A stretch of DNA of 64,000 nucleotides from Pseudomonas sp. NFR16 (GTDB lineage Bacteria > Pseudomonadota > Gammaproteobacteria > Pseudomonadales > Pseudomonadaceae). Shown piece after piece: positions 44,658 through 53,166 of this stretch. Under the pieces are notes generated by a model. It did no database searches and was not told the DNA's origin. It saw only the letters and a program-made list of their open reading frames with translations. Positions within the stretch are counted from its first letter, which is position 1, and each line of letters starts with the position of its first letter. The stretch lies in contig NZ_FNYJ01000001.1 in assembly GCF_900108875.1 (NCBI RefSeq), positions 372,001 to 436,000 on the forward strand, in the 5' to 3' direction. Made by a program: the position numbers and the translations under genes.

Positions 44658-47033
44658 TTGGTAGAGTACGTAGTTTCCCTCGATAAGCTCGGCAAACATG
44701 ATGTTGAGCACGTGGGGGGCAAGAACGCATCCCTCGGCGAGATGATCAGCAACCTGGCGGGCGCAGGCGTTTCCGTTCCCGGTGGCTTCGCCACTACAGC
44801 TCAGGCCTATCGTGATTTTCTTGAGCAGAGTGGTCTGAACGATCAGATTCACAAGGCACTCGATGCCCTTGATGTCGACGACGTCAACGCGCTGGCAAAG
44901 ACCGGCGCGCAGATTCGTCAGTGGATCATGGAGGCCGAATTCCCCGAGAAGCTCAATGCCGAGATCCGTGCCGCCTTCGCCGAGTTGTCGGCGGGCAATC
45001 CGGACATTGCCGTTGCCGTGCGTTCTTCCGCCACCGCTGAAGACCTGCCGGACGCCTCCTTCGCCGGCCAGCAGGAAACCTTCCTGAACATTCGCGGCGT
45101 CGACAACGTGATCCGCGCGGCGAAAGAGGTATTCGCCTCGCTGTTCAACGATCGCGCCATTTCGTACCGCGTGCATCAGGGCTTCGATCACAAGCTGGTT
45201 GCCCTGTCTGCCGGCGTGCAGCGCATGGTCCGCTCCGAAACCGGTACCGCAGGCGTGATGTTCACGCTGGACACCGAATCCGGTTTTCGTGACGTGGTCT
45301 TCATCACCGGCGCCTACGGCCTGGGCGAAACCGTCGTTCAGGGCGCGGTGAACCCCGACGAGTTCTACGTTCACAAGAACACCCTTGAAGCCGGTCGTCC
45401 CGCGATCCTGCGCCGCAACCTGGGCAGCAAGGCGATCAAGATGATCAACGGCGAAGAAGCCAAGGCCGGCAAGTCGGTCAAGGTCATCGATGTCGACGCT
45501 GCTGACCGTGCGCGTTTCTGCCTGACCGATGAAGAAGTCAGCAACCTGGCGCGCCAGGCAATGATCATCGAAAAACACTACCAGTGCCCGATGGACATCG
45601 AATGGGCCAAGGACGGTGACGACGGCAAGCTTTACATCGTACAGGCCCGTCCTGAAACCGTGAAGAGCCGCACCTCGGCGAACGTGATGGAGCGCTACCT
45701 GCTCAAAGAGAAAGGCACCGTTCTGGCGGAAGGTCGCGCCATCGGTCAGCGCATCGGCGCCGGCAAGGTGCGCATCATCAAGGACGTGTCCGAGATGGAC
45801 AAGGTTCAGGCCGGCGATGTGCTGGTCTCGGACATGACCGACCCGGACTGGGAACCGGTGATGAAACGCGCCAGCGCCATCGTCACCAACCGTGGCGGAC
45901 GCACCTGCCACGCGGCGATCATCGCCCGTGAACTGGGCATTCCTGCCGTCGTCGGCTGTGGCAATGCCACAGAGCTGTTGAAAGACGGCCAAGGCGTCAC
46001 CGTGTCCTGCGCCGAAGGCGACACCGGTTACATCTTCGAAGGTGAGCTGGGCTTCGACATCAAGCAGAACTCCGTCGACGCCATGCCTGAACTGCCGTTC
46101 AAGATCATGATGAACGTCGGTAACCCTGACCGTGCCTTTGACTTCGCTCAGCTGCCAAACGCCGGCATCGGCCTGGCGCGTCTGGAATTCATCATCAACC
46201 GCATGATCGGCGTGCACCCCAAAGCGCTGCTGAACTACCCGAACCTGCCGCTGGACATCAAGGAAAGCGTCGACAAGCGCATCGCCGGTTACAACGATCC
46301 GGTCGGGTTCTATGTCGAGAAGCTGGTGGAAGGGATCAGTACGCTGGCCGCAGCGTTCGCGCCGAAAAAAGTCATCGTGCGTCTGTCGGACTTCAAGTCC
46401 AACGAGTACGCCAACCTGATCGGCGGCAAGCTTTACGAGCCGGAAGAAGAGAACCCGATGCTGGGCTTCCGCGGTGCGTCGCGTTACATCAGCGAAAACT
46501 TCCGCGACTGCTTCGAACTCGAGTGCCGCGCCCTCAAGCGCGTGCGCAACGAGATGGGCCTGACCAACGTCGAGATCATGGTGCCGTTCGTGCGCACCTT
46601 GGGCGAGGCCAGTCAGGTGGTCGATCTGCTGGCCGAAAATGGTCTGGCCCGTGGCGACAACGGTCTGCGCGTCATCATGATGTGCGAATTGCCATCCAAC
46701 GCCCTGATGGCCGATGAGTTTCTCGAGTTCTTCGACGGTTTCTCCATCGGTTCCAACGACCTGACCCAGTTGACCCTGGGCCTGGATCGCGACTCCGGGA
46801 TCATCGCGCACCTGTTCGATGAGCGTAACCCTGCGGTCAAGAAGCTATTGTCCAACGCCATTCAGGCCTGTAACAAGGCTGGCAAGTACATCGGCATCTG
46901 CGGTCAGGGTCCGTCCGACCACCCGGATCTGGCCCGCTGGCTGATGGAGCAGGGGATCGAAAGCGTTTCGCTCAACCCCGATTCGGTGCTGGAGACCTGG
47001 TTCTTCCTCTCCGAAGAGCAAGCTCCAACGTGA
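44658..47033 (+). CDS. ppsA: Phosphoenolpyruvate synthase (pyruvate, water dikinase) PpsA
   Basis: 791 residues from a TTG start (then [11 protein letters not shown]) preceded by GGAGAG; this length matches Pseudomonas PpsA, and an upstream in-frame start would add non-family residues. It converts pyruvate, ATP and water to PEP, AMP and phosphate for gluconeogenesis. Domains in order: ATP-binding ([10 protein letters not shown] at the start, [22 protein letters not shown]), phosphohistidine swivel domain with [23 protein letters not shown] containing the catalytic His, and the PEP-binding barrel (GANDLTQ-like [19 protein letters not shown]). Divergent PpsR controls it post-translationally. 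A terminator follows. Confidence 0.96.
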   Translation: MVEYVVSLDKLGKHDVEHVGGKNASLGEMISNLAGAGVSVPGGFATTAQAYRDFLEQSGLNDQIHKALDALDVDDVNALAKTGAQIRQWIMEAEFPEKLNAEIRAAFAELSAGNPDIAVAVRSSATAEDLPDASFAGQQETFLNIRGVDNVIRAAKEVFASLFNDRAISYRVHQGFDHKLVALSAGVQRMVRSETGTAGVMFTLDTESGFRDVVFITGAYGLGETVVQGAVNPDEFYVHKNTLEAGRPAILRRNLGSKAIKMINGEEAKAGKSVKVIDVDAADRARFCLTDEEVSNLARQAMIIEKHYQCPMDIEWAKDGDDGKLYIVQARPETVKSRTSANVMERYLLKEKGTVLAEGRAIGQRIGAGKVRIIKDVSEMDKVQAGDVLVSDMTDPDWEPVMKRASAIVTNRGGRTCHAAIIARELGIPAVVGCGNATELLKDGQGVTVSCAEGDTGYIFEGELGFDIKQNSVDAMPELPFKIMMNVGNPDRAFDFAQLPNAGIGLARLEFIINRMIGVHPKALLNYPNLPLDIKESVDKRIAGYNDPVGFYVEKLVEGISTLAAAFAPKKVIVRLSDFKSNEYANLIGGKLYEPEEENPMLGFRGASRYISENFRDCFELECRALKRVRNEMGLTNVEIMVPFVRTLGEASQVVDLLAENGLARGDNGLRVIMMCELPSNALMADEFLEFFDGFSIGSNDLTQLTLGLDRDSGIIAHLFDERNPAVKKLLSNAIQACNKAGKYIGICGQGPSDHPDLARWLMEQGIESVSLNPDSVLETWFFLSEEQAPT

Positions 47034-47082
47034 CGTAAATCGAGTAAGATGCTGGCCCGTTTTGCCGGGCCGGTTTCTGAAG

Positions 47083-47112
47083 AAGGGCGGTCTTGATGAG
47101 TCCGCCCTTTTT
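47083..47112 (+). terminator. ppsA: Terminator of ppsA
   Basis: A stem AAGGGCGG / CCGCCCTT with an 11-nt loop is followed by a T-run (TTTTTC), 50 nt after the ppsA stop. An additional GGCCCG / CCGGGC hairpin precedes it at 47055-47071. Confidence 0.8.
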
Positions 47113-47204
47113 CATGCCCTTTTTTTACCTGACAGGTTCACCCCGTGGACAGCCCTGGCGTGCTATTGCGGGCGTGGCCTTCTTCCGAATCAAGCAAGAG
47201 CAAT

Positions 47205-48197
47205 ATGCAAAGCAGCAGTCACCTCTTTCCAGTGGCCTTGATCAGTGCCGAGCGACGCGGCGATCTGATCGAGGACGTTTATCGCCTCAAACCCGGCAAC
47301 AGCATGGATTTCACGGTCGAGCTGGCCGTGACGCGTCTGGGTCTGGTCGCCGATCCGGATGTGCGCGGCGTGCCCGTGATCCTGCTGCACGGCAGTTTCT
47401 CCAACCGGCGCTTCTGGTATTCGCCCAAAGGCATCGGTCTGGGCGCCTACCTGGCGCGGGCGGGGTACGACGTGTGGATCCCCGAAATGCGCGGGCATGG
47501 ACTGTCGGCGCGCAACGAAGCGTACCGGCATAACCGTGTCGCCGATTACGCGCGCTACGACTTGCCCGCCATTGCCGCCTTCGTCGCCGAGCAGAGTGGC
47601 CAGACGCCGCACTGGATCGGCCACTCGATGGGCGGCACGACATTGGCGGCCGCGCTGGGCGGGCACTACATCGGCGTCGATCAGGTTGCGTCCGCTGCGC
47701 TGTTCGGCAGTCAGATCACTCGCAGCTACTGGCCGCTGAAAGTGCCGCCCATGCAATGGGGCGCGCGGCTGTTGCTCAAACGCTTCGAGCACGTCTCGGG
47801 GCCGCGTTTCAAACGCGGGCCCGAAGACGAGCCGATGGGTGTCGTGCTGGAAAACATGCGTTGGCACGGCCTGTTCGGGCGCTTCGGTGACAAGAAGGAA
47901 GACTGGTGGTCAGGCCTTCGACATGTGCAGGTGCCGCTGCTTTGCGTGGCCGGGGCAGGTGATCATCAGGATCCGGAGTGGGCCTGTCGCGAGTTGTTCG
48001 AGCAGTTTGGCTCGCCCGACAAGACATTTCTGAGCCTGGGGCGCGCGCACGGTTTCAGCGAGGATTTCGGTCATGTGCAGATGCTGGTCAGCAAGGCGGC
48101 GCAGGCTCAGGTCTGGCCGCGCGTGGCGGACTGGCTGAGCCGCAACGTTCCGCAGGCGCAGGCTGAATCAACGCTGAACGTGTCGCTGACTTCCTGA
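47205..48197 (+). CDS. Alpha/beta-hydrolase (esterase/lipase-like)
   Basis: 330 residues from the ATG at 47205; the in-frame start at 47145 lacks a ribosome site. The nucleophile elbow is GHSMGG (SH-S-M-G pattern, TPHWIGHSMGGTTLAAA), the oxyanion region VILLHGSFSNRRFWY lies near residue 65, and the acid and His are in the usual later positions (AGAGDHQDPEW; GRAHGFSEDFGH). Homologues sit between ppsA and rraA in other Pseudomonas. Substrate is unknown; a role in acyl ester or phytotoxin-like hydrolysis cannot be chosen. Confidence 0.85.
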   Translation: MQSSSHLFPVALISAERRGDLIEDVYRLKPGNSMDFTVELAVTRLGLVADPDVRGVPVILLHGSFSNRRFWYSPKGIGLGAYLARAGYDVWIPEMRGHGLSARNEAYRHNRVADYARYDLPAIAAFVAEQSGQTPHWIGHSMGGTTLAAALGGHYIGVDQVASAALFGSQITRSYWPLKVPPMQWGARLLLKRFEHVSGPRFKRGPEDEPMGVVLENMRWHGLFGRFGDKKEDWWSGLRHVQVPLLCVAGAGDHQDPEWACRELFEQFGSPDKTFLSLGRAHGFSEDFGHVQMLVSKAAQAQVWPRVADWLSRNVPQAQAESTLNVSLTS

Positions 48198-48417
48198 ATC
48201 CTGACGAGCAAAGCGTTTCTATACGGGGGCGTTGCCGCTAAGCTACCTCCAGTTGAGTGGTTATACGGCGTGATTCAGGACAAAAACTCGTCGGTCAGGT
48301 TTTTGTTCTATATAAGGAAGCATTGTGGGCCTGGCCGCGGTCACACCAGCGTGCCGGTCGAACCCGCTGCGATGGCAATCCTTGAGAATCAAGCCCTTCA
48401 CTGACAGGAGTTACCCC

Positions 48418-48906
48418 ATGCACTACATCACTCCGGATTTGTGCGACGCCTATCCTGATCTCGTTCAGGTGGTTGAGCCGATGTTCAGCAACTTTGGTGG
48501 TCGCGATTCATTCGGGGGCGAGATCGTCACCCTCAAATGTTTCGAAGACAACTCACTGGTGCGTGAGCAGGCCGAACAGGACGGCACGGGCAAGGTGCTG
48601 GTGGTCGATGGTGGAGGCTCGCTGCGCTGCGCGCTGTTGGGCGACATGCTGGCGGAAAAAGCTGCCAGAAACGGCTGGGAAGGCATGGTCATTTATGGCT
48701 GCGTGCGCGATGTGGATGTACTGGCACAGACCGATCTGGGTGTGCAGGCGCTGGCCAGCCATCCGCTCAAGACCGACAAGCGCGGGCTGGGCGATCTGAA
48801 CAAAGTGGTGACGTTCGGTGGCGTCACGTTCCGCCCCGGCGAATATCTGTATGCCGACAACAACGGCATCATCGTATCGCCCAGCCCATTGAAAATGCCG
48901 GACTGA
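48418..48906 (+). CDS. rraA: RraA-family regulator of ribonuclease E activity
   Basis: 162 residues from the ATG preceded by CAGGAG. The RraA fold shows [89 protein letters not shown] and DNNGIIVS. E. coli RraA binds RNase E and inhibits it. The family also includes aldolases, so the biochemical role should be treated as inferred. Gene position between the hydrolase and cmaX is conserved in Pseudomonas. Confidence 0.9.
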   Translation: MHYITPDLCDAYPDLVQVVEPMFSNFGGRDSFGGEIVTLKCFEDNSLVREQAEQDGTGKVLVVDGGGSLRCALLGDMLAEKAARNGWEGMVIYGCVRDVDVLAQTDLGVQALASHPLKTDKRGLGDLNKVVTFGGVTFRPGEYLYADNNGIIVSPSPLKMPD

Positions 48907-48942
48907 CCGGCGTGCTCGTTCAACGCATGGCAAGGACAGTGA

Positions 48943-49938
48943 ATGTTCGATGAAACAAACGCGCAGTGGGGGCTGGTGCATGCTCTGGTGCTGGATGGAA
49001 AAGGCGGGGCGCGTTCAATCGCACGAACCGAACTGGATTGCCTGCAACTGGAGCCACAGGAAAGCGTGTGGCTTCACTGGGACCGCAGTCACCCGCAGAC
49101 CCAGACGTGGCTGCGTACCGCCAGCGGCCTGAGCGAGTTCGTCTGCGACCTGATGCTCGAGGAGAACACGCGGCCGCGACTGTTGCCATTGCCGAATAAT
49201 GAGTTGCTGCTTTTTTTGCGTGGCGTGAACCTCAACCCCGGCGCCGAGCCCGAAGACATGGTCTCGGCGCGCATCTTTGCCGCCGCCCAGCAGGTCATTT
49301 CGCTGCGGCTTCGCTCGCTGCGCGCCACCGATGAACTGATCGACCTGCTCAATGAAGGCAAAGGGCCGAGAACCGCTTCCGAACTGCTGGTTTATCTGGC
49401 CCAGCTGCTCACTGACAAGGTCCAGGCCGTCGTCAGCGAACTGACCGAACTGGTCGATGACATGGAAGAGCGCATCGATGCCGACGAGCGGTACATGCCG
49501 GAACATGGCAACATGGTGCACATCCGCCGAAGGGCTGCGGGCATGCGTCGCTTTCTGGCGCCGCAGCGCGAGATTTACGCCCAGCTCACGCGGAACAAGA
49601 TTCCCTGGTTCGTCGAGGATGACGCGGACTACTGGAACGAGTTGAACAACAGCCTGACGCGCTATCTCGAAGAGCTGGAACTGACCCGCGAGCGAGTGGG
49701 ACTGGTACTCGAAGCCGAAGACAGGCGCTTGAACGAGCGCATGAACCGCACGATGTATCGCTTCGGAATCATCACCGGCATCTTCCTGCCGATGAGTTTT
49801 CTGACCGGCTTACTGGGCATCAACGTCGGCGGCATTCCGGGCTCGGACAATCCATACGGATTTCTGTTTGCCTGTGCATTGATGGTCGTCGTCGCGCTGG
49901 GGCAAATGTGGCTGTTCAAACGGCTGCGCTGGGTGTGA
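48943..49938 (+). CDS. cmaX: CorA/ZntB-family divalent-metal transporter CmaX
   Basis: 331 residues. The long cytoplasmic N-terminal domain (WVLGHWDRSHPQTQTW... and the coiled helix region with ERIDADERYMPEHGNMVHIRRRAAG) ends in two membrane helices (FGIITGIFLPMSFLTGLLGINVGGIPG and GFLFACALMVVVALGQMWLF). The loop motif reads GIN rather than the GMN of Mg-transporting CorA, like ZntB. It is the first gene of cmaX-crfX-cmpX, which lies upstream of sigX and oprF and takes part in envelope stress and temperature responses in this genus. Confidence 0.9.
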   Translation: MFDETNAQWGLVHALVLDGKGGARSIARTELDCLQLEPQESVWLHWDRSHPQTQTWLRTASGLSEFVCDLMLEENTRPRLLPLPNNELLLFLRGVNLNPGAEPEDMVSARIFAAAQQVISLRLRSLRATDELIDLLNEGKGPRTASELLVYLAQLLTDKVQAVVSELTELVDDMEERIDADERYMPEHGNMVHIRRRAAGMRRFLAPQREIYAQLTRNKIPWFVEDDADYWNELNNSLTRYLEELELTRERVGLVLEAEDRRLNERMNRTMYRFGIITGIFLPMSFLTGLLGINVGGIPGSDNPYGFLFACALMVVVALGQMWLFKRLRWV

Positions 49939-50025
49939 GGCATAAAAAAGCTGCGCTGTCATGCATCGAGTGTGTGACTCCTGCAGACTGGCCTGCGTCT
50001 TCCAGTGACATTACGTGAGGTGCCT

Positions 50026-50286
50026 ATGCACGACCCGTTTGAAGAATCACTGCGAGACATGCTTAATTCTTCGTCCGCCAGCCGGGACGATGACGCGGTT
50101 CTGGGGCGCGTGTTGAAGACCGCGAACCGCCAGGTCGGAGCAGGTGATCTGTTCGGCCTGCTTGGTCGCTGCACTCAGGCATTGATGATTGCCGTGAATA
50201 ACGGCTCGGCTCACGTTTCACCTGTTTCCCGTCGCAAGACGATTGCCGGTACTGCTTTCTCCGGTGCTAAAGACAAGGCTGACTGA
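50026..50286 (+). CDS. crfX: CrfX, small Pseudomonas-specific protein of the sigX locus
   Basis: 86 residues from the ATG preceded by GAGGTGCC. Acidic and Ser-rich at the start (MHDPFEESLRDMLNSSSASRDDDAV), then GDLFGLLGRCTQALMIAVNNGSAH. No transmembrane helix or signal is seen. It is placed between cmaX and cmpX, where crfX occurs in all Pseudomonas. The biochemical function is unknown; the name comes from gene position and from studies of the sigX region. Gap to cmpX is 2 nt. Confidence 0.85.
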   Translation: MHDPFEESLRDMLNSSSASRDDDAVLGRVLKTANRQVGAGDLFGLLGRCTQALMIAVNNGSAHVSPVSRRKTIAGTAFSGAKDKAD

Positions 50287-50288
50287 AT

Positions 50289-51113
50289 ATGGAATTGGAT
50301 CTCTGGACACAGAGCCTGGTTACCGCAATGACTGCGTTGTGGACCAAAGTCGCGAACTTCATCCCGAATCTTTTCGGCGCGCTGGTGGTGGTTCTTCTGG
50401 GGTTCGTCGTGGCAAAACTGCTCGACACCCTGTTGTCCAAGCTGTTGGCGAAACTGGGTCTGGATCGCCTGATGGGCGGCACCGGCCTGACCAAACTGAT
50501 CAGCCGCGCGGGCATTCAGGTCCCGATTTCGACCCTGATCGGCAAGATCGTTTACTGGTTCGTGCTGTTGATTTTTCTGGTGTCGGCGGCAGAATCGCTG
50601 GGGCTTGAACGCGTATCTGCGACACTGGACATGCTCGCTTTGTACCTGCCGAAGGTCTTCGGCGCAGCGCTGGTGCTGCTGGTGGGCGTGCTGCTCGCGC
50701 AATTGGTCAATGGCATCGTGCGCGGCGCTGCTGAAGGCGTCGGGCTGGATTATTCGGCGGGCCTTGGGCGAATCGCCCAGTGGCTGGTCATTATCATCAG
50801 TATTTCCGTGGCCATCAGCCAGCTCGAGGTCAAGACCGACCTGCTGAACCACGTGATTGTGATCGGATTGATTACCGTTGGTCTGGCCGTTGCGCTGGCG
50901 ATGGGCCTGGGCAGTCGCGAAATCGCAAGTCAGATTCTGGCAGGTATTTATGTGCGGGAGCTGTATCAGGTAGGGCAACAGGTGCGTATTGGAGAGGTCG
51001 AAGGGCAGATCGAAGAGATTGGCACGGTGAAGACCACCCTGCTGACCGATGAAGGCGAGTTGGTGTCATTGTCCAACCGGATCCTTCTCGAGCAGCGAGT
51101 GAGCAGCCGCTGA
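50289..51113 (+). CDS. cmpX: Small mechanosensitive-channel family protein CmpX
   Basis: 274 residues. Hydrophobic helices near residues 20-45 (LFGALVVVLLGFVVAKLLDTLL), 80-100 (IGKIVYWFVLLIFLVSAAESLG), 110-140 and 155-200 are followed by a beta-domain (RELYQVGQQVRIGEVEGQIEEIGTVKTTLLTDEGELVSLSNRIL), the MscS-like signature. It is predicted to sit in the inner membrane and gate on tension or contribute to c-di-GMP and SigX control, as reported for the family. It is third in the cmaX-crfX-cmpX operon, followed by sigX after 89 nt. Confidence 0.88.
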   Translation: MELDLWTQSLVTAMTALWTKVANFIPNLFGALVVVLLGFVVAKLLDTLLSKLLAKLGLDRLMGGTGLTKLISRAGIQVPISTLIGKIVYWFVLLIFLVSAAESLGLERVSATLDMLALYLPKVFGAALVLLVGVLLAQLVNGIVRGAAEGVGLDYSAGLGRIAQWLVIIISISVAISQLEVKTDLLNHVIVIGLITVGLAVALAMGLGSREIASQILAGIYVRELYQVGQQVRIGEVEGQIEEIGTVKTTLLTDEGELVSLSNRILLEQRVSSR

Positions 51114-51202
51114 ACCGGCAAATCTGCTAATGTATGCCGCCGCAAAATCCCGGGACGCCCGGGACGCGGCGGACATTTATCCGACTGTCGGCACGACTTG
51201 TT

Positions 51203-51793
51203 TTGAATAAACCCCAATCGCTCTCTCTGCGTTACGACCCCCGCGAGCTCTCTGACGAGGAGTTGGTCGCGCGCTCGCACGCCGAGCTGTTCCATGTAAC
51301 GCGCGCCTACGAAGAGCTGATGCGGCGCTACCAGCGGACACTTTTTAACGTCTGCGCGCGCTATTTAGGGAACGATCGCGATGCTGACGATGTCTGTCAG
51401 GAGGTGATGCTTAAGGTGTTGTATGGATTGAAAAATTTCGAGGGAAAATCGAAATTCAAGACTTGGCTCTACAGCATCACCTACAACGAATGCATCACGC
51501 AGTACAGGAAGGAGCGGCGAAAGCGTAGATTGATGGACGCTTTGAGCTTGGACCCTCTCGAGGAAGCGTCGGAAGAAAAGGCGCCAAAACCCGAAGAGAA
51601 GGGCGGACTCGATCGCTGGCTCGTGCATGTGAACCCGATCGACAGGGAGATTCTGGTGCTTCGATTCGTCGCAGAGCTGGAATTTCAGGAGATCGCAGAC
51701 ATAATGCATATGGGCCTGAGTGCCACGAAAATGCGTTACAAACGGGCACTCGATAAATTACGTGAGAAATTTGCAGGCGTTACCGAAACTTAA
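51203..51793 (+). CDS. sigX: ECF sigma factor SigX
   Basis: 196 residues from the TTG at 51203 (LNKPQSL), matching the family length; upstream in-frame codons give unrelated sequence. Region 2 is visible (MRRYQRTLFNVCARYLGNDRDADDVCQEVMLKVLYGLKNF), region 4 near the C-terminus (VNPIDREILVLRFVAELEFQEIADIMHMGLSATKMRYKRALDKL). It directs oprF transcription and envelope, lipid and motility genes. No anti-sigma gene follows, as in other Pseudomonas. oprF lies 107 nt downstream. Confidence 0.95.
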   Translation: MNKPQSLSLRYDPRELSDEELVARSHAELFHVTRAYEELMRRYQRTLFNVCARYLGNDRDADDVCQEVMLKVLYGLKNFEGKSKFKTWLYSITYNECITQYRKERRKRRLMDALSLDPLEEASEEKAPKPEEKGGLDRWLVHVNPIDREILVLRFVAELEFQEIADIMHMGLSATKMRYKRALDKLREKFAGVTET

Positions 51794-51819
51794 CTCGGAG
51801 CAAATATCTCTAACGGGCA

Positions 51820-51868
51820 GGCAAGTTCTGATAGACTTGCCGATGAGTTGTCCCTCGATAAGAGGGAC
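51820..51868 (+). promoter_or_regulatory. Two hairpins in the sigX-oprF intergenic leader
   Basis: GGCAAGT (51820-51826) pairs with ACTTGCC (51835-51841), and GTCCCTC (51850-51856) pairs with GAGGGAC (51862-51868). They lie in the oprF 5' untranslated region, 32-81 nt before the ATG. In P. aeruginosa the oprF promoter is SigX-dependent; these stems may stabilise the abundant oprF mRNA, partly end sigX transcripts or modulate translation. No T-run follows the first, so strong termination is unlikely. Confidence 0.5.
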
Positions 51869-51900
51869 TGCTTTACAATCACCAGATGGGGATTTAACGG

Positions 51901-52935
51901 ATGAAACTGAAAAACACCTTGGGCTTGGCCATTGGTACTATTGTTGCCGCAACTTCGTTCGGCGCGCTGGCACAAGGCCAAGGCGCAGTCGAAATCGAAG
52001 GCTTCGCCAAGAAAGAACAGTTCGACAGCGCTCGTAATTTCAAGAATGACGGCAACCTGTTCGGCGGTTCTGTTGGCTACTTCCTGACCGACGACGTTGA
52101 ATTGCGTTTGGGCTATGACGAAGTGCACAACGTCCGTAGCGACGATGGCAAGAACATCAAGGGCGCGAACACCGCTCTGGACGCTCTGTACCACTTCAAC
52201 AACCCGGGCGACATGCTGCGTCCGTACGTCTCGGCTGGTTTCTCCGATCAGAGCATCGGTCAGAACGGCAGCGGCGGTCGTAACCGTTCCACCTTCGCCA
52301 ACATCGGCGGCGGTGCCAAGCTGTACTTCACCGACAACTTCTACGCCCGTGCTGGCGTTGAAGCTCAGTACAACATCGACCAGGGCGACACCGAGTGGGC
52401 GCCAAGCGTCGGTATCGGTGTGAACTTCGGCGGCGGCTCCAAGAAAGTCGAAGCAGCACCAGCTCCAGTGGCTGAAGTGTGCTCCGACAGCGACAACGAC
52501 GGCGTCTGCGACAACGTCGACAAGTGCCCTGACACCCCGGCCAACGTTACCGTTGACGCCAACGGTTGCCCGGCTGTTGCTGAAGTCGTTCGTGTTGAGC
52601 TGGACGTGAAATTCGACTTCGACAAGTCGGTCGTCAAGCCAAACAGCTACGGTGACATCAAAAACCTGGCTGACTTCATGAAGCAGTACCCACAGACCAC
52701 CACCACTGTTGAAGGTCACACTGACTCCGTCGGTCCTGACGCTTACAACCAGAAACTGTCCGAGCGTCGTGCAAACGCCGTTAAGCAAGTTCTGGTTAAC
52801 CAGTACGGTGTTGGCGCTAACCGCGTAAACTCGGTTGGCTACGGCGAATCCCGCCCAGTTGCTGACAACGCAACTGAAGCTGGCCGCGCTGTTAACCGTC
52901 GCGTAGAAGCACAAGTAGAAGCTCAAGCTAAGTAA
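51901..52935 (+). CDS. oprF: Major outer-membrane porin and structural protein OprF
   Basis: 344 residues. Signal peptide (cleavage after ALA, about residue 23), N-terminal eight-stranded barrel (VEIEGFAKKEQFDSAR...NLFGGSVGYFLTDDVELRLGYDEVH), a Cys-rich linker with DSDNDGVCDNVDKCPDTPANVTVDANGCP (four Cys, thrombospondin type-3-like), and the C-terminal OmpA domain (KFDFDKSVVKPNSYGDIKNLADFM ... VEGHTDSVGPDAYNQKLSERRA) that binds peptidoglycan. Codon use is highly biased, as for an abundant protein. It is controlled by SigX, the gene 107 nt upstream. Confidence 0.97.
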   Translation: MKLKNTLGLAIGTIVAATSFGALAQGQGAVEIEGFAKKEQFDSARNFKNDGNLFGGSVGYFLTDDVELRLGYDEVHNVRSDDGKNIKGANTALDALYHFNNPGDMLRPYVSAGFSDQSIGQNGSGGRNRSTFANIGGGAKLYFTDNFYARAGVEAQYNIDQGDTEWAPSVGIGVNFGGGSKKVEAAPAPVAEVCSDSDNDGVCDNVDKCPDTPANVTVDANGCPAVAEVVRVELDVKFDFDKSVVKPNSYGDIKNLADFMKQYPQTTTTVEGHTDSVGPDAYNQKLSERRANAVKQVLVNQYGVGANRVNSVGYGESRPVADNATEAGRAVNRRVEAQVEAQAK

Positions 52936-52952
52936 TTAGCCCGCGCTTCACG

Positions 52953-52978
52953 AAAAACCCGGCTCAGGCCGGGTTTTT
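52953..52978 (+). terminator. oprF: Terminator of oprF
   Basis: An 11-bp perfect stem AAAAACCCGGC / GCCGGGTTTTT with loop TCAG and a T-run lies 18 nt after the stop. Its strength fits a very abundant mRNA. The rest of the gap to the kinase stop (52979-53166) shows no gene I can support beyond a possible remnant described in the findings. Confidence 0.95.
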
Positions 52979-53166
52979 CTTTTTCTGAGTTTCTTAAACG
53001 CTGTCGTTTTCAATCGACAGTGCCCCAAGTCCCACTGCTCTGAATCAACACTCTCAGCGTTTGGTGTCCTAATTCAACGGCGCGTCAAGATGATGTTCGA
53101 CGCCGCGCGGATGAGCGCCTCGCCCATCGGCGCGACGCGTCAGTCATCAAGCAAAGGGGTTCGCAT

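Noticed and set aside
44562..46811. A 749-codon open frame antisense to ppsA
   Set aside because: It is a shadow of the GC-rich codon bias of ppsA on the other strand; its translation matches no family and the sense gene is certain.
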